NCBI RefSeq assembly: GCF_011395035.1
Contig: NZ_CP024769.1
Location: 104,869 to 168,868, forward strand
Source of the DNA: Pantoea cypripedii
Lineage (GTDB): Bacteria > Pseudomonadota > Gammaproteobacteria > Enterobacterales > Enterobacteriaceae
Direction: 5' to 3'
Length of the DNA stretch: 64,000 nt
In this document: positions 17,141 to 26,453 of the stretch, one piece after another
Position numbering within the stretch: position 1 is the first letter of the stretch
Layout of the letters: each line of letters starts with the position of its first letter
Made by a program: the position numbers and the translations under genes
The notes under the pieces: generated by a model
Database searches by the model: none
Told to the model about the DNA's origin: nothing
Seen by the model: only the letters and a program-made list of their open reading frames with translations

Positions 17141-17513
17141 ACTTCACCTCTCTCATTTTCCCTGCCTTAATGGCTATCTGTGCCTGTTCAGGCGTCATAC
17201 ACATCAATTGCACTGCAACCGCTTTATAGAACGCAAGTTCAGCATCCGGGATTTCCTTACTGTTCTTCTTCACATCATTTTTAACCCAGCCATTCATGAA
17301 AAATAAATCCTGACCTGACTTAAACGCGATGATTACGCGAGCACCGTAACTTTTTCCCCGGTTTAATGGGATACGTTTTTTATAAACATCCCCACCCAGA
17401 TTGGCTTCATAGTGGCCCGCCATAACTTCCTTTGCAGCTTTGCATAACTTTCCGTTGTCGACGTCAGTACCTTTAAGGTTCCTGTCGAACGGTTTTAAAA
17501 CGTAATTTGTCAT
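17121..17513 (-). CDS. RelE/HigB-like toxin of a type II toxin-antitoxin pair
   Basis: 130 residues from ATG 17513, six bases after AAGGAA; a GTG one codon earlier is possible. Features fit the DUF1044/RelE-like HigB group: FDRNLKGTDVDNGKLCKAAKEV, a basic KKRIPLNRGKSYGARVIIAF core and LFFMNGWVKNDVKKNS. Such toxins cleave mRNA at the ribosome. The antitoxin follows with a 20-bp overlap. No phage or transposon genes surround the pair. Confidence 0.8.
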   Translation of the reverse strand: MTNYVLKPFDRNLKGTDVDNGKLCKAAKEVMAGHYEANLGGDVYKKRIPLNRGKSYGARVIIAFKSGQDLFFMNGWVKNDVKKNSKEIPDAELAFYKAVAVQLMCMTPEQAQIAIKAGKMREVKCDGESS

Positions 17514-17566
17514 CACTTTTCCTTGTTGATTTTATTAGAGCTTCCCTGCTCGCAATCACACTATAT

Positions 17567-17595
17567 ATAGTACTAAGTATTGTATATGACGACAA
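17567..17595 (-). promoter_or_regulatory. Promoter of the toxin-antitoxin pair
   Basis: On the minus strand TTGTCG (17595-17590) and TACTAT (17572-17567) are 17 bp apart, a good sigma-70 arrangement 54 bp before the toxin start. The spacer contains TACTTAGTA, a short palindrome that could be the antitoxin operator. Confidence 0.5.
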
Positions 17596-17680
17596 CCTAA
17601 TCAATGGTTGCTTAGGAAGCAGATGCATCTTCCGCCAAATAAGTCCATGATAAGCCGATGATTCCCAACAGGAGCCGATC

Positions 17681-18376
17681 ATGGCGATGTCCACCCCTTT
17701 CAATATTGGCCTGCTGCTTTTTCCTTCTCTGACACAACTCGATCTTACCGGCCCGTGGGAAGTCTTCGTGCGGATGCCGGGCGTGAATAACTACCTGGTA
17801 TGGAAAGATCGCCAGCCGGTGATGTCTGACCGGGGGTTAGCCATCATGCCGACGGCCACCTTTGCGGATTGCCCGCCACTGGATCTGATCTGTATCCCTG
17901 GTGGTCCGGGGCAAATTGCGCTGATGGAAGATGACGAAACGCTGGATTTTGTCCGGCGTATGGCCGACAAGGCGCAGTGGGTGACCTCGGTCTGCACCGG
18001 CTCGCTGGTGCTGGGTGCGGCGGGATTGTTGCAGGGCTATCGCGCCACTTCCCATTGGGGATCGCTGGATCAATTAAGTTTGTTTGGGGCGACGCCGGTA
18101 CAGGAGCGAGTGGTGCGCGACCGTAACCGTATCACCGGTGCTGGCGTGACTTCCGGTATCGATTTTGCGTTGACGGTAGCGGAAGAACTGCTGGGCCGTG
18201 CAGCGGCAGAAAATATTCAGTTGCAGATGGAGTACGATCCGGCACCACCGTTCCACAGCGGTTCACCACGCAGCGCTTCAGCAGAGAGGCTGGCCGAAGC
18301 GCAGCAGCAGATCGCGGAATTTATCGCCCGCCGTCGGGTGGCGAGCGAGAGAGCGGCCGGGCGGCTTAAGCGTTAA
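17681..18376 (+). CDS. DJ-1/PfpI-family protein, isonitrile hydratase type
   Basis: 231 residues. The class I glutamine amidotransferase-like fold shows PSLTQLDLTGPWEVF (Asp21, Glu27), IPGGPGQIALM and the nucleophile elbow SVCTGSLVLGAAGLL with Cys105-Thr106. This arrangement matches Pseudomonas InhA (cyclohexyl isocyanide hydratase), which turns isonitriles into N-formamides, along its length. ATG 17681 follows CAGGAGCCGATC; Met3 is an alternative. It ends 11 bp inside the convergent ABC exporter gene. Physiological substrate is not known. Confidence 0.8.
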   Translation: MAMSTPFNIGLLLFPSLTQLDLTGPWEVFVRMPGVNNYLVWKDRQPVMSDRGLAIMPTATFADCPPLDLICIPGGPGQIALMEDDETLDFVRRMADKAQWVTSVCTGSLVLGAAGLLQGYRATSHWGSLDQLSLFGATPVQERVVRDRNRITGAGVTSGIDFALTVAEELLGRAAAENIQLQMEYDPAPPFHSGSPRSASAERLAEAQQQIAEFIARRRVASERAAGRLKR

Positions 18377-19958
18377 GTAGCTGGCCCAGCTCCAGTTTAA
18401 GGCAGCGATCGGCGAGGTGAAAATAGCGATCGTCATGGGTTATCACCAGCACGGTTTTACCCCGCGCTTTCAACGCGGGCAGCAGCTGGTGATAAAACAC
18501 TTCGCGGAACGCCGGGTCCTGATCGGCAGCCCATTCATCAAACAGATAAAATGGTCGATCTTCCAGCCACGCCACCAGTAACGCCAGCCGTTTGCGCTGG
18601 CCGGTGGAGAGTGCCAGCGTCGAAAATACGCCATCCTGCAACGTGACTTTGTGGTTAAGCTGCAACGCTTCAAGTAGCTGTTGTGCTTCATCATTCCAGC
18701 GTGCGGTATCAATCCCCTGAAGATCGTCGAACAGGTGAAAATCGTTGAATACCGCCGAGAACAGCTGCCGATAGCGCGCGCGGCTGGCATCGGTGATGGC
18801 CACACCATCCAGCAGCAACTCGCCGCCATCCGGTTGATATAAGCCGGTAATTAGCCGGGCCAGCGTGGTTTTGCCGCTGCCATTACCGCCGGTGAGATAC
18901 ACCAGTTCACCGGCGGTAAATTGCAGCGAAATCGGTCCGACCTGAAAACCCTGCGCTGCGCCATGATGGTAGGTCAGGTCGCGCAGCTCCAGCCGCTGAA
19001 ATCCCAGTGGGGCCGAATCGATATGGGTTTGCTCGGGTGGTAATTGCAGCTGCATCGCATTGATGCGCTTCAGGGCAACCTGGGTCAGGGTCAGCGAGGG
19101 CAGGGTAGAGAGCGCGCTTTCAATCGGCACAATCATATAAAGAAACACCATGGCAAACCCCGACAACACCGCACCGTGCAGGTCCAGCACGCGGGTCAGC
19201 AGAAACATCACCACACCGATAAACGCGAAGAAAAATACGCTGGCCCAGATATTCGCCAGCGAATACAACACGTAACCACGCGTGCGCTCGACGCGCACTT
19301 TCTCAATAGTGGTGAACAATCGATTATGCAGAAACGCCTGCTTGCGCGCGGCGTGCAGCCGCAACTCCTTGGCCCCGCTAAACAATGCATTGACATCGCC
19401 GGTCAGGGTTTCTTCGCGCTGGCGCGACTGGCGCATCAATTGCAACGCACGGCGATGAACCCAGCTGTAGGCGAGGGAACCAATCAGCACGGTCACAACC
19501 GCAATCCCCATCACCACCGGCGACAGGTAACCCAGATAGGCCATACAGCCAATAATCACCGCCAGCGACATGACAAAAGCCGGGAGCGAAACGAAAAATA
19601 TCACCACCTGATCCAGATCCTGGGTCAGGATGCTGAGTGCGCGCGGCATACCGTGCAGCTCCAGATCGGCGTAGCGGGCATCCGCCACCTGCTGCACCAG
19701 CATGCGTCGCAGCTGTGCTTTGCTGCGCTGGCCCATCGCCATAAACAGTGACTGACTCAGGGTTCGGGTACCGAGCATCAGCAGCGCCAGCAGACCAAAC
19801 TGCCAGGCCAGTTGCAGGCGTTGCGCGTCCGTAGCGTTCAGCCCCTGGTTGATTAATGCCAGCAGCGCGGCGTTGCTTAAACCACCCACCACGCTACAGC
19901 CCAGTGCGAGAAAAAATAGCGCACCGGTGGTGCGCAGTAACATCAGGTAAATCGCCAC
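18366..19958 (-). CDS. Cyclic peptide/siderophore ABC exporter (SyrD/PvdE/YojI type)
   Basis: 530 residues, a half transporter with six N-terminal membrane helices fused to an ATPase. Walker A is GGNGSGKT at 357-364, the signature LSTGQ at 450-454, Walker B YLFDE at 471-475 and the switch His in VITHDD. The signature LSTGQ and the WAADQDP segment are typical of the cyclic peptide exporter subfamily. It is the last gene of the siderophore operon, eight bases after the fhuB-like gene. It may export a siderophore or recycle it from the periplasm; no biosynthesis genes are nearby. Confidence 0.85.
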   Translation of the reverse strand: MAIYLMLLRTTGALFFLALGCSVVGGLSNAALLALINQGLNATDAQRLQLAWQFGLLALLMLGTRTLSQSLFMAMGQRSKAQLRRMLVQQVADARYADLELHGMPRALSILTQDLDQVVIFFVSLPAFVMSLAVIIGCMAYLGYLSPVVMGIAVVTVLIGSLAYSWVHRRALQLMRQSRQREETLTGDVNALFSGAKELRLHAARKQAFLHNRLFTTIEKVRVERTRGYVLYSLANIWASVFFFAFIGVVMFLLTRVLDLHGAVLSGFAMVFLYMIVPIESALSTLPSLTLTQVALKRINAMQLQLPPEQTHIDSAPLGFQRLELRDLTYHHGAAQGFQVGPISLQFTAGELVYLTGGNGSGKTTLARLITGLYQPDGGELLLDGVAITDASRARYRQLFSAVFNDFHLFDDLQGIDTARWNDEAQQLLEALQLNHKVTLQDGVFSTLALSTGQRKRLALLVAWLEDRPFYLFDEWAADQDPAFREVFYHQLLPALKARGKTVLVITHDDRYFHLADRCLKLELGQLLNA

Positions 19959-19966
19959 CTCATCTC

Positions 19967-21949
19967 CTATGAGTTTGTACTATGCAACGGACGCCACAGC
20001 AGTAGCGCCAGCCATGGGCCGCCGATCAACGTTGCCATCAGTCCGGCCGGAATTTGTCGTGGATAAAGTAAGTTGCTGCCTGCCCAGTCAGCCAGCATCA
20101 TCAGCACCGCGGCAATCAGCACCGCCAGCATCAGTTGTCCGAGCGGACGACGTGCGCCCAGTTGCCGGGCCAGCTGGGGTCCCAGCAGACCGATAAATGA
20201 CAATGGGCCGACGATCAGGGTCGCCACGCCCGTCATCGCTGCCGCCAGCACCATCAACAGCAGGCGCGCCCGTGTGACGTTCAGCCCCAGCGAGGGCGAT
20301 ACCGTATGCAGTGGTAACAGCAGCAATGCGCGGCGCAATAACGGGGTCAGCGCCAGCAACAGCAGCGCCAGTACCAGCGCAATTGCCGCCGTGCTGGCGT
20401 TGACGTAGTAGGTTGAACCGGTCATCAGTTGGCGCAACATCGCCGCCGCCAGCCCATTATTACTCATTACGATCGCCGCCACGGACTGGAACAGTGCGGT
20501 AATTGCCAGACCGCTTAACAACATGCGTTGTGGATTGAGGGCATAATGGCGCGCCTGCCACAGAGTGAGCGCCAGGGTCAGCAGAGCACCGCTGGCGCTA
20601 CTGGCCAGCATCAATGCGACGCCACCGAGCGGCCAGAGCAACAGTTGTACCGTGATACCCAGTGAGGCACCTGCGCCAATACCCAGCAATTCCGGGCTGG
20701 CCATCGGATTACGGCTGACCCGCTGGATGATCACACCCGCAGCTGCCAATAATACGCCTGCCGATAATGCCGCCAGCAGACGTGGCAGACGGAATGGGAG
20801 CAGCGCCTGTAGTTCCGTGGCCGAGTTCCAGTGCCAGCCGTTAATACCGCGAGCGAAATCGAGCGACACCGCCAGCATCAGAAAAAACATCACCATCACC
20901 GGCAGCAGGATCATGCGATGGGTGGGGAAGGGAGACTGAGAAGGTTCACTGACGTCAGGTTGAAAGACATGACGCAGGCGGGGCAAAAACCACAGTAGCA
21001 GCGGTCCACCCGCCAGTGCCGTCATCATGCCAGTTGGCAGCAGCAGACCACCGATGCCGTTCAGACGACTGACGCCCTGGTCGGTCAGCCACAGCAACCC
21101 GGCAGCCAGCAACGGCGACCAAATCAGTTTCTGGCGCAGATGCTTTGCCCCCGCCAGCGTGGCGAGATGTGGGGCGGCGAGGCCAATAAAACCAATCACG
21201 CCGACCACACTGATCACCAGGCTGCTGATCACCAGCGCTGACAACAATGCAATGCCCCGCACCAGTCCGGCGGGCATGCCAATTGAATGCGTTACCCGCT
21301 GATCCAGCGCCAGCAACCGCAGTGGCCGCAGGATCAGCACCACTGGCAAGGCGGCGACAAGCACGCGCGGCAGTAGCCACCAGAGCTGGCTGGCATTCTG
21401 CTGGGTTAGCGTACCGCCGCCCCAGATAAATACCGCCGCCAGTGAACGGTCATAGATGATTGTCAGGAGCAGATTGACAGAGCCACAGTAGAGATTGACC
21501 AGCATGCCAGCCAGCGTCAGTGCCAGAGGCGTAAAGCCCTGGCGCAAACTCAGCAGAAACACCACCGCAAAGGCCAGCAGTGCACCGCTCAATGCGATCC
21601 ATTCCCGCCCGGCCAGTAGCCACGCAGGGCCAGCCAGCGACGCGATTGACAGCGCCAGCGTGGCACCGGAAGCGATGCCCAGCGTCATTGGCTCTGCCAG
21701 TGGATTGCGCAGCGCCTGCTGCATCACCACGCCGGTAAAGCCCAGCGCCAGCCCGCACAGCAACGCCATTCCCTGACGCGGTAACCACATCTGGCTGAAG
21801 ATCTGTTGCGTCAGGCTGGGCTGCGGCGCGCCTTGCAGTGCCTGCCAGATATCTGACCACGCCAGCTGTTGGCTGAGTTGTTGCAGGTTGAGGCACATCG
21901 CAAACGCGAACAGCAGGAAACAGAGCAGGGCCGGATGGCGCGTTATCAT
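19967..21949 (-). CDS. fhuB: FhuB-like ferric hydroxamate ABC permease (fused double permease)
   Basis: 660 residues, the same size as E. coli FhuB, made of two BtuC/FecCD-type halves (about 1-330 and 345-660), each with roughly ten helices and a GxxxPHLA-like coupling region (IGLAAPHLA in the first, IGLLGPQLA in the second). It moves ferric hydroxamate siderophores through the inner membrane. Start ATG 21949 overlaps the preceding stop (ATGA). The cluster has no FhuC-type ATPase, so the ATPase must come from elsewhere. Confidence 0.85.
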   Translation of the reverse strand: MITRHPALLCFLLFAFAMCLNLQQLSQQLAWSDIWQALQGAPQPSLTQQIFSQMWLPRQGMALLCGLALGFTGVVMQQALRNPLAEPMTLGIASGATLALSIASLAGPAWLLAGREWIALSGALLAFAVVFLLSLRQGFTPLALTLAGMLVNLYCGSVNLLLTIIYDRSLAAVFIWGGGTLTQQNASQLWWLLPRVLVAALPVVLILRPLRLLALDQRVTHSIGMPAGLVRGIALLSALVISSLVISVVGVIGFIGLAAPHLATLAGAKHLRQKLIWSPLLAAGLLWLTDQGVSRLNGIGGLLLPTGMMTALAGGPLLLWFLPRLRHVFQPDVSEPSQSPFPTHRMILLPVMVMFFLMLAVSLDFARGINGWHWNSATELQALLPFRLPRLLAALSAGVLLAAAGVIIQRVSRNPMASPELLGIGAGASLGITVQLLLWPLGGVALMLASSASGALLTLALTLWQARHYALNPQRMLLSGLAITALFQSVAAIVMSNNGLAAAMLRQLMTGSTYYVNASTAAIALVLALLLLALTPLLRRALLLLPLHTVSPSLGLNVTRARLLLMVLAAAMTGVATLIVGPLSFIGLLGPQLARQLGARRPLGQLMLAVLIAAVLMMLADWAGSNLLYPRQIPAGLMATLIGGPWLALLLWRPLHSTNS

Positions 21950-22815
21950 GCGTGAGCCTCCTGCAACGCGCTGACCAGCGTCTCAGCAAAACGTACCGCA
22001 GTGAGCACGCCACCCTCGGTCGATAAACCATCGGGCAACACCAGCAGGCGGTGACCGCCGCGCGTCAGGGTATGCCACAACGGGGAGTTGATGACCAGTG
22101 TCAGATCGACCTCCGGCCACGAGGGCAGCAGTACCAGCCAGCCGGGGGGCATTTGCGCCAGTTGTTCCAGCTCCAGCGTCGCCATGCCCTGTGGGCCGAC
22201 GGCGAAGGGGGGATGATGATCCAGCCCCAGCAACCTCAGCATGTCGTTAAACAAACTTCCCGGACCGAGCGCCAGCACATGCAGGGTATCCAGCGGATGC
22301 AGCAGATAGATGGGCCGTGGCTGAAATTGTGCGGCTAGTTGCCGGGCCTGGTCGAGCCGTTGCAGCAGGGTTGCCATCACCTGGTCCGCCCGGAGGACAT
22401 CTCCCGCCAGTTGTGCCATAGCATGCAAATTCTGCTGTGCCTGTTGCCAGGGATGAGGGCTATAAATCGCGAAGTAATGCAACGGCGCGATGCGTGACAG
22501 CTGCGCTTCGGCCATGCGGTGTGCGGGGGTGACCAGCAATTGAGTGGGATGCAGTTCAAACAGGGTTTCATAGTTAGGCTGAAACAGCAGGCCGACATCA
22601 GCCACCTGAGGTGGCAGTGGCGGCTGGCTGAATAAGCGACGATACCACTCTGGCGCAGCCACACCCACCGGCGTGACGCCGAGCAGCAGCGCCATTTCGG
22701 TCAGACCCCAGTCGAGGATCACCCAGCGAGGCTGGGCTGCCGCGCGCAACGGAAACGAAAAAAGGGCAGCGCTTGCCAGCGCGCCCTGTAGTAATTGCCG
22801 ACGACTGATTACCAC
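21946..22815 (-). CDS. fhuD: FhuD-like siderophore-binding protein
   Basis: 289 residues from GTG 22815, giving the N-terminus MVISRRQLLQGALASAALF, a twin-arginine type signal ending near RAAAQP. The GTG overlaps the receptor stop codon and has GGTGAG six bases upstream. A longer reading from ATG 22863 adds 16 residues that overlap the receptor gene. The mature part shows the class III periplasmic binding protein pattern (PRWVILDWGLTEMALLLG, then VADVGLLFQPNYE), binding ferric hydroxamates and delivering them to FhuB. Confidence 0.82.
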   Translation of the reverse strand: MVISRRQLLQGALASAALFSFPLRAAAQPRWVILDWGLTEMALLLGVTPVGVAAPEWYRRLFSQPPLPPQVADVGLLFQPNYETLFELHPTQLLVTPAHRMAEAQLSRIAPLHYFAIYSPHPWQQAQQNLHAMAQLAGDVLRADQVMATLLQRLDQARQLAAQFQPRPIYLLHPLDTLHVLALGPGSLFNDMLRLLGLDHHPPFAVGPQGMATLELEQLAQMPPGWLVLLPSWPEVDLTLVINSPLWHTLTRGGHRLLVLPDGLSTEGGVLTAVRFAETLVSALQEAHA

Positions 22816-24938
22816 TGATAACTCACCGTGGCGATCAATTGCCGCCGCAGACCGAAGTGGCAACCGAGATCATTACAGTTGCTGATGTACTGTTTATCGG
22901 TGAGATTTTGCAGGTTCAGCGCCAGCTGCCAATCCTGCCAGCGGTAACGCATCATCGCGTCGTAAATCATCACCGCCGGTACTTTAAGGCTGTTATCGGT
23001 GGTGGCGTAGTTGGTGCCCACGTAGCGCCCACCGCCGCCGATAGTCACACCATCAAGCACGCCCGGTAAGGCGTATTCGGTCCACAGGCTGGCAGTCTGT
23101 CGTGCGATCGCCACCGGCTGTTTACCCTCGGTATCATCGTTAGCCGAGATCACTTTCGGGTTGGTGAGTGCGTAAGAGGCGTTAACCAGCCAGCGTGACG
23201 TGATGTTCGCTTTTGCTTCCAGCTCGAAGCCCTGAGAGCGGATCTCACCGGTTTGCACCGAATAGTTAGCATGCTCCGGGTCGGCGGTCAGGACATTGGT
23301 CTGACGCAGGTCGTAGAGTGCCGCGCTGAACAACGCGTTAAAGCCATTTGGCTGGTACTTCACGCCCACTTCGGACTGCTTGCCTTTGGTTGGCGTAAAG
23401 GGATTGCCCGCGTATGAGGTGCCGGACTGCGGCTGGAACGAGGTACCGTAGCTGATATATGGCGCAATACCGTTATCGAAGTGGTACATCAGACCGGCGC
23501 GACCGGTAGTGGCGTAGTCGTTCAGTTCAGTACGGGTATCGGTGACCCAGTTCTGAGCGCGGCTTTGCGCTTTGTCATAACGTCCACCCAGATTCAGGAT
23601 CCAGTGGTTCCACTTCATGCTGTCCTGGAGGTAAAAACCCAGCTGGGTCATAAAGGAACGGCTGTGATAATCGATCGACGGGCTTGCAACCGGCGTACTG
23701 TAATCCGGGTTGAGGTAGCTGATATCAGACGCGGTACCGTAGCCGCTATTCTGACGTAAATCGTCGTGCACGTAGTCCATGCCCACCGTCACCGCATGGT
23801 TGACCGGGCCGGTATACAGATTGCCTTGCAGATTGGTATCGACATCAAAGGCATTGAAGGACTCGATCACGCGCATACTGTCACGGCTTACCGTCGCTGA
23901 CCCGTCAACCACGGTATTGGTCGGATAGACCATCTGATAATCGCTGCTGGTGTGCAGATAACGCAGGTTCTGGTGCAGGCTCCAGCTATCATCGAACTTA
24001 TGCATAAAGTCATAGCCGATGCTGGCCTGTTCGCGGCGATAGTAATCGAAGCCTGGCTGGCCGCCGTAGAAGTTGTCGGAGTAATTGCCCTGCGCGAGGT
24101 GGATTAAACTGCCTTCCAGCGGCATCTGGTTATAAAACCCGGCGTAAGGATCTTTACGGAACTGCCCAAGCAGCGTCAGGCGCGTGTCATCGTTGGGTTG
24201 CCAGGTGAGCGCCGGGGCGATGTCGTAATGCTTGTATTTGGTGTAATCAACCTGGGTGTCGTTACGTGACCAGGTGCCGGTAATACGGCCCAGCCAGTGT
24301 TCGTCATTGTCCAGCGCACCAGAGAGATCCAGCCCGGTTTCAAACAGGTTATGGCTACCGGTGCTGACAAAAATCTGGTGGATAGGTTCGGCGGTGGGGC
24401 GTTTGCTCACCAGGTTAACCACGCCCCCTGGGCTGGCTTGTCCAAAGGTGACCGAATCCGGGCCTTTGACCACTTCGACGCGATCCAGCAGGAAAGTATC
24501 GAAATTCGGACGCGACCAGTAAGTCACCGTAGGCAGACGCAGGCCATCCAGGAACTCATCGGCAGCGAAACCACGAATGTAGATATCATCGAAACGGTAA
24601 TCTGCGCCACCCCCTTCTGAGCCGATGCCGCTGTTATAGCGCAACGCCTGGGCCACGTTCAGTGCCCCCTGGGAGGCCATCTGCGCCTGAGTGATCACCG
24701 AGATGCTTTGTGGCGTTTCGATTAACGGGCGGCTGCTTTTGGTGGCAGAATCCGCTTTTTTCGCCACCTGGTTCCAGCTGTCGGCATCGCCGCCATCGGT
24801 ATCCACGTTATTGGCGGTGACGGTCAGCGTATTGTCATGCGAATTATTATTGTTATCTGCTGCCCATGCAGGTGTGCTGCTGAATAACACCAGCAGCAAT
24901 GCGCTCAGTGGTGTGCGTTGAAAAGTGCGATGACGCAA
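22809..24938 (-). CDS. TonB-dependent siderophore receptor
   Basis: 709 residues with a signal peptide (cleavage near PAWAADN), a possible TonB box (NTLTVTA), a plug domain (ETPQSISVITQAQM, RGFAADEFLDGLR, GPDSVTFGQASPGG) and a 22-strand barrel ending in the aromatic outer-membrane signature VSYQW. It resembles the FhuA/FcuA/FoxA group of hydroxamate receptors. First gene of the operon receptor-fhuD-fhuB-exporter, behind a Fur box. Whether the ligand is ferrichrome, ferrioxamine or coprogen cannot be told. Confidence 0.85.
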   Translation of the reverse strand: MRHRTFQRTPLSALLLVLFSSTPAWAADNNNNSHDNTLTVTANNVDTDGGDADSWNQVAKKADSATKSSRPLIETPQSISVITQAQMASQGALNVAQALRYNSGIGSEGGGADYRFDDIYIRGFAADEFLDGLRLPTVTYWSRPNFDTFLLDRVEVVKGPDSVTFGQASPGGVVNLVSKRPTAEPIHQIFVSTGSHNLFETGLDLSGALDNDEHWLGRITGTWSRNDTQVDYTKYKHYDIAPALTWQPNDDTRLTLLGQFRKDPYAGFYNQMPLEGSLIHLAQGNYSDNFYGGQPGFDYYRREQASIGYDFMHKFDDSWSLHQNLRYLHTSSDYQMVYPTNTVVDGSATVSRDSMRVIESFNAFDVDTNLQGNLYTGPVNHAVTVGMDYVHDDLRQNSGYGTASDISYLNPDYSTPVASPSIDYHSRSFMTQLGFYLQDSMKWNHWILNLGGRYDKAQSRAQNWVTDTRTELNDYATTGRAGLMYHFDNGIAPYISYGTSFQPQSGTSYAGNPFTPTKGKQSEVGVKYQPNGFNALFSAALYDLRQTNVLTADPEHANYSVQTGEIRSQGFELEAKANITSRWLVNASYALTNPKVISANDDTEGKQPVAIARQTASLWTEYALPGVLDGVTIGGGGRYVGTNYATTDNSLKVPAVMIYDAMMRYRWQDWQLALNLQNLTDKQYISNCNDLGCHFGLRRQLIATVSYQW

Positions 24939-24982
24939 GATTTTTATCCCCGATATAGTCCAACGGCCCTAAATAGTGATAC

Positions 24983-25001
24983 AAATGATAATCATTACTA
25001 T
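24983..25001. promoter_or_regulatory. Fur box
   Basis: AAATGATAATCATTACTAT matches the 19-bp Fur consensus GATAATGATAATCATTATC at most positions, including the central GATAATCATT. It lies between the receptor gene and the divergent AraC regulator and should repress both in iron-replete cells. Confidence 0.75.
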
Positions 25002-25096
25002 TTTATTTGATAGCGCCGCGCTGGCGGCTTCGCGTGATAGGTTTCTGAAATAACGCCAGGCAGACAGCAATCGGCAATCTGACAGGATTGGATGTG

Positions 25097-25882
25097 ATGG
25101 TATTGAACAAACCACGGCTAACCGATGCCAGCCCGGCCTTACCGTTATTAACCACACGGGAAATGCATTATCACGCGGGACGTGAGGAGCGATGGCATGC
25201 CCATGAAGTGGCGCAGCTGGTGCTCTGTTTGCAGGGGGTGATGCGGGTGCAAACGCATAGCGCGTCATGGACATTAACGCCGGGCAGGGCGCTGTGGTTA
25301 CCCGGCACCTTACCCCATGCGTTAACGGCGCTGAGCGATATTCGCAGCCTGAGCCTCTATCTCGAACCGGTGGTGGCGCGCGCCTTCTGGCCGGACGCGC
25401 GCAGCATGATGATTTCGCCACTGCTACAGGCGTTGATGCAAACGCTGGTGGAGATGGAACAGCAACCTGGTCCCGATCCACTGCGGGTGGAGCTGATAAC
25501 ACCGTTGCTGCTGGATGAAATCCGTCGTGCACCCGAGGGGCCGGTCTGCGTGCTGCCGCTACCTGCCGATCGTCGTCTGATGAACATCTGCCAGCAGTTG
25601 CTGCAAAGCCCGGCCAGCAGCGACACGCTGGAAGAGTGGGGCAATCGTGTCGGAGCCAGTTCGCGTACCCTGGCACGCCTGTTCCGCGATCAAACCGGTA
25701 TCACTTTTACGCAATGGCGGCAGCAGTTGCGGTTGTCAGAAGCGCTGGTGCAACTGGCGCAGGGGCAACCGGTACTGCGCATTGCCAGCCAGCTTGGCTA
25801 TCAAAGCCCCAGCGCCTTTATCTCGATGTTTCGTCGTTTGCTGGGCGATACGCCGCAACGATTTTTGCGGATTTCAGGGTGA
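25097..25882 (+). CDS. AraC-family transcriptional regulator with N-terminal cupin
   Basis: 261 residues from ATG 25097, nine bases after AGGA; an upstream TTG at 25088 is less likely. The N-terminal half is a cupin sensor (MHYHAGREERWHAHEVAQL), and the C-terminal half holds the two helix-turn-helix units of AraC proteins (VGASSRTLARLFRDQTGITF; ASQLGYQSPSAFISMFRR). Divergent from the siderophore receptor across a Fur box, so it probably activates that operon, perhaps sensing the siderophore. Confidence 0.85.
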   Translation: MVLNKPRLTDASPALPLLTTREMHYHAGREERWHAHEVAQLVLCLQGVMRVQTHSASWTLTPGRALWLPGTLPHALTALSDIRSLSLYLEPVVARAFWPDARSMMISPLLQALMQTLVEMEQQPGPDPLRVELITPLLLDEIRRAPEGPVCVLPLPADRRLMNICQQLLQSPASSDTLEEWGNRVGASSRTLARLFRDQTGITFTQWRQQLRLSEALVQLAQGQPVLRIASQLGYQSPSAFISMFRRLLGDTPQRFLRISG

Positions 25883-26093
25883 AATCGCCAGCCGGTTAAG
25901 CATCAATGCCCGCGTGCGGTGGGTGATCGGGTGAGATCCTTTGTGGTTATTTCGCCCGTCACTCTTCCGTGATTCTCAGCACCAAAAATAGAAATTCCCA
26001 CCGTTTTACAACAGCCACCTGTCATTCTTGCGCATCTTTATGACGCCACAGGATCCTATGCAGAACCTCTCAGCCGGGATGCGGTGGCTATGA

Positions 26094-26447
26094 CTACATC
26101 GTGTCAGCAAAATTATTTTTACCTAAACTTCGTACCACGCTGATAAGTTGATGCAGTCCTGATTCTAATTCTGTGGCGGTGCTGGTTTCAGGGAGGCGGA
26201 GTATGGCCAGTAACGCTTTCTTGTCGGCATCTGCTGCCAGTACCACCGGGCTGGAATAATTGAGTTGCAGCACGTTGTGCAGAAAATTCACCTCGCTGGG
26301 TAAGGGGCCGACAGGACAACACATTTCCAGACTATTTTCTGACTCATGGAAATAAATCGTCAGTTCGTCATCAACGATTAAAATCGGATCGTCACCGTCT
26401 ATTTCAAGTCCGAGCGCGTCATAAAGACTATAAATAATATTTGACAT
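26094..26447 (-). CDS. SigE/IpgE-type type III secretion chaperone
   Basis: 117 residues, acidic, with the CesT-fold pattern of class IA chaperones: an N-terminal helix (SLYDALGLE), strand-rich middle (ILIVDDELTIYFHE, SLEMCCPVG) and C-terminal helix (LESGLHQLISVVRSL). It begins six bases after the effector stop, the same effector-chaperone arrangement as sopB-sigE in Salmonella and ipgD-ipgE in Shigella. Its expected job is to bind the effector's N-terminal region and hand it to a type III export ATPase. Base composition is AT-richer than surrounding genes. Confidence 0.8.
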   Translation of the reverse strand: MSNIIYSLYDALGLEIDGDDPILIVDDELTIYFHESENSLEMCCPVGPLPSEVNFLHNVLQLNYSSPVVLAADADKKALLAILRLPETSTATELESGLHQLISVVRSLGKNNFADTM

Positions 26448-26453
26448 AATTTC

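Noticed and set aside
19044..19751. 235-codon frame antisense to the ABC exporter
   Set aside because: His/Gln/Arg-rich composition, no ribosome site, fully covered by a well-supported gene.
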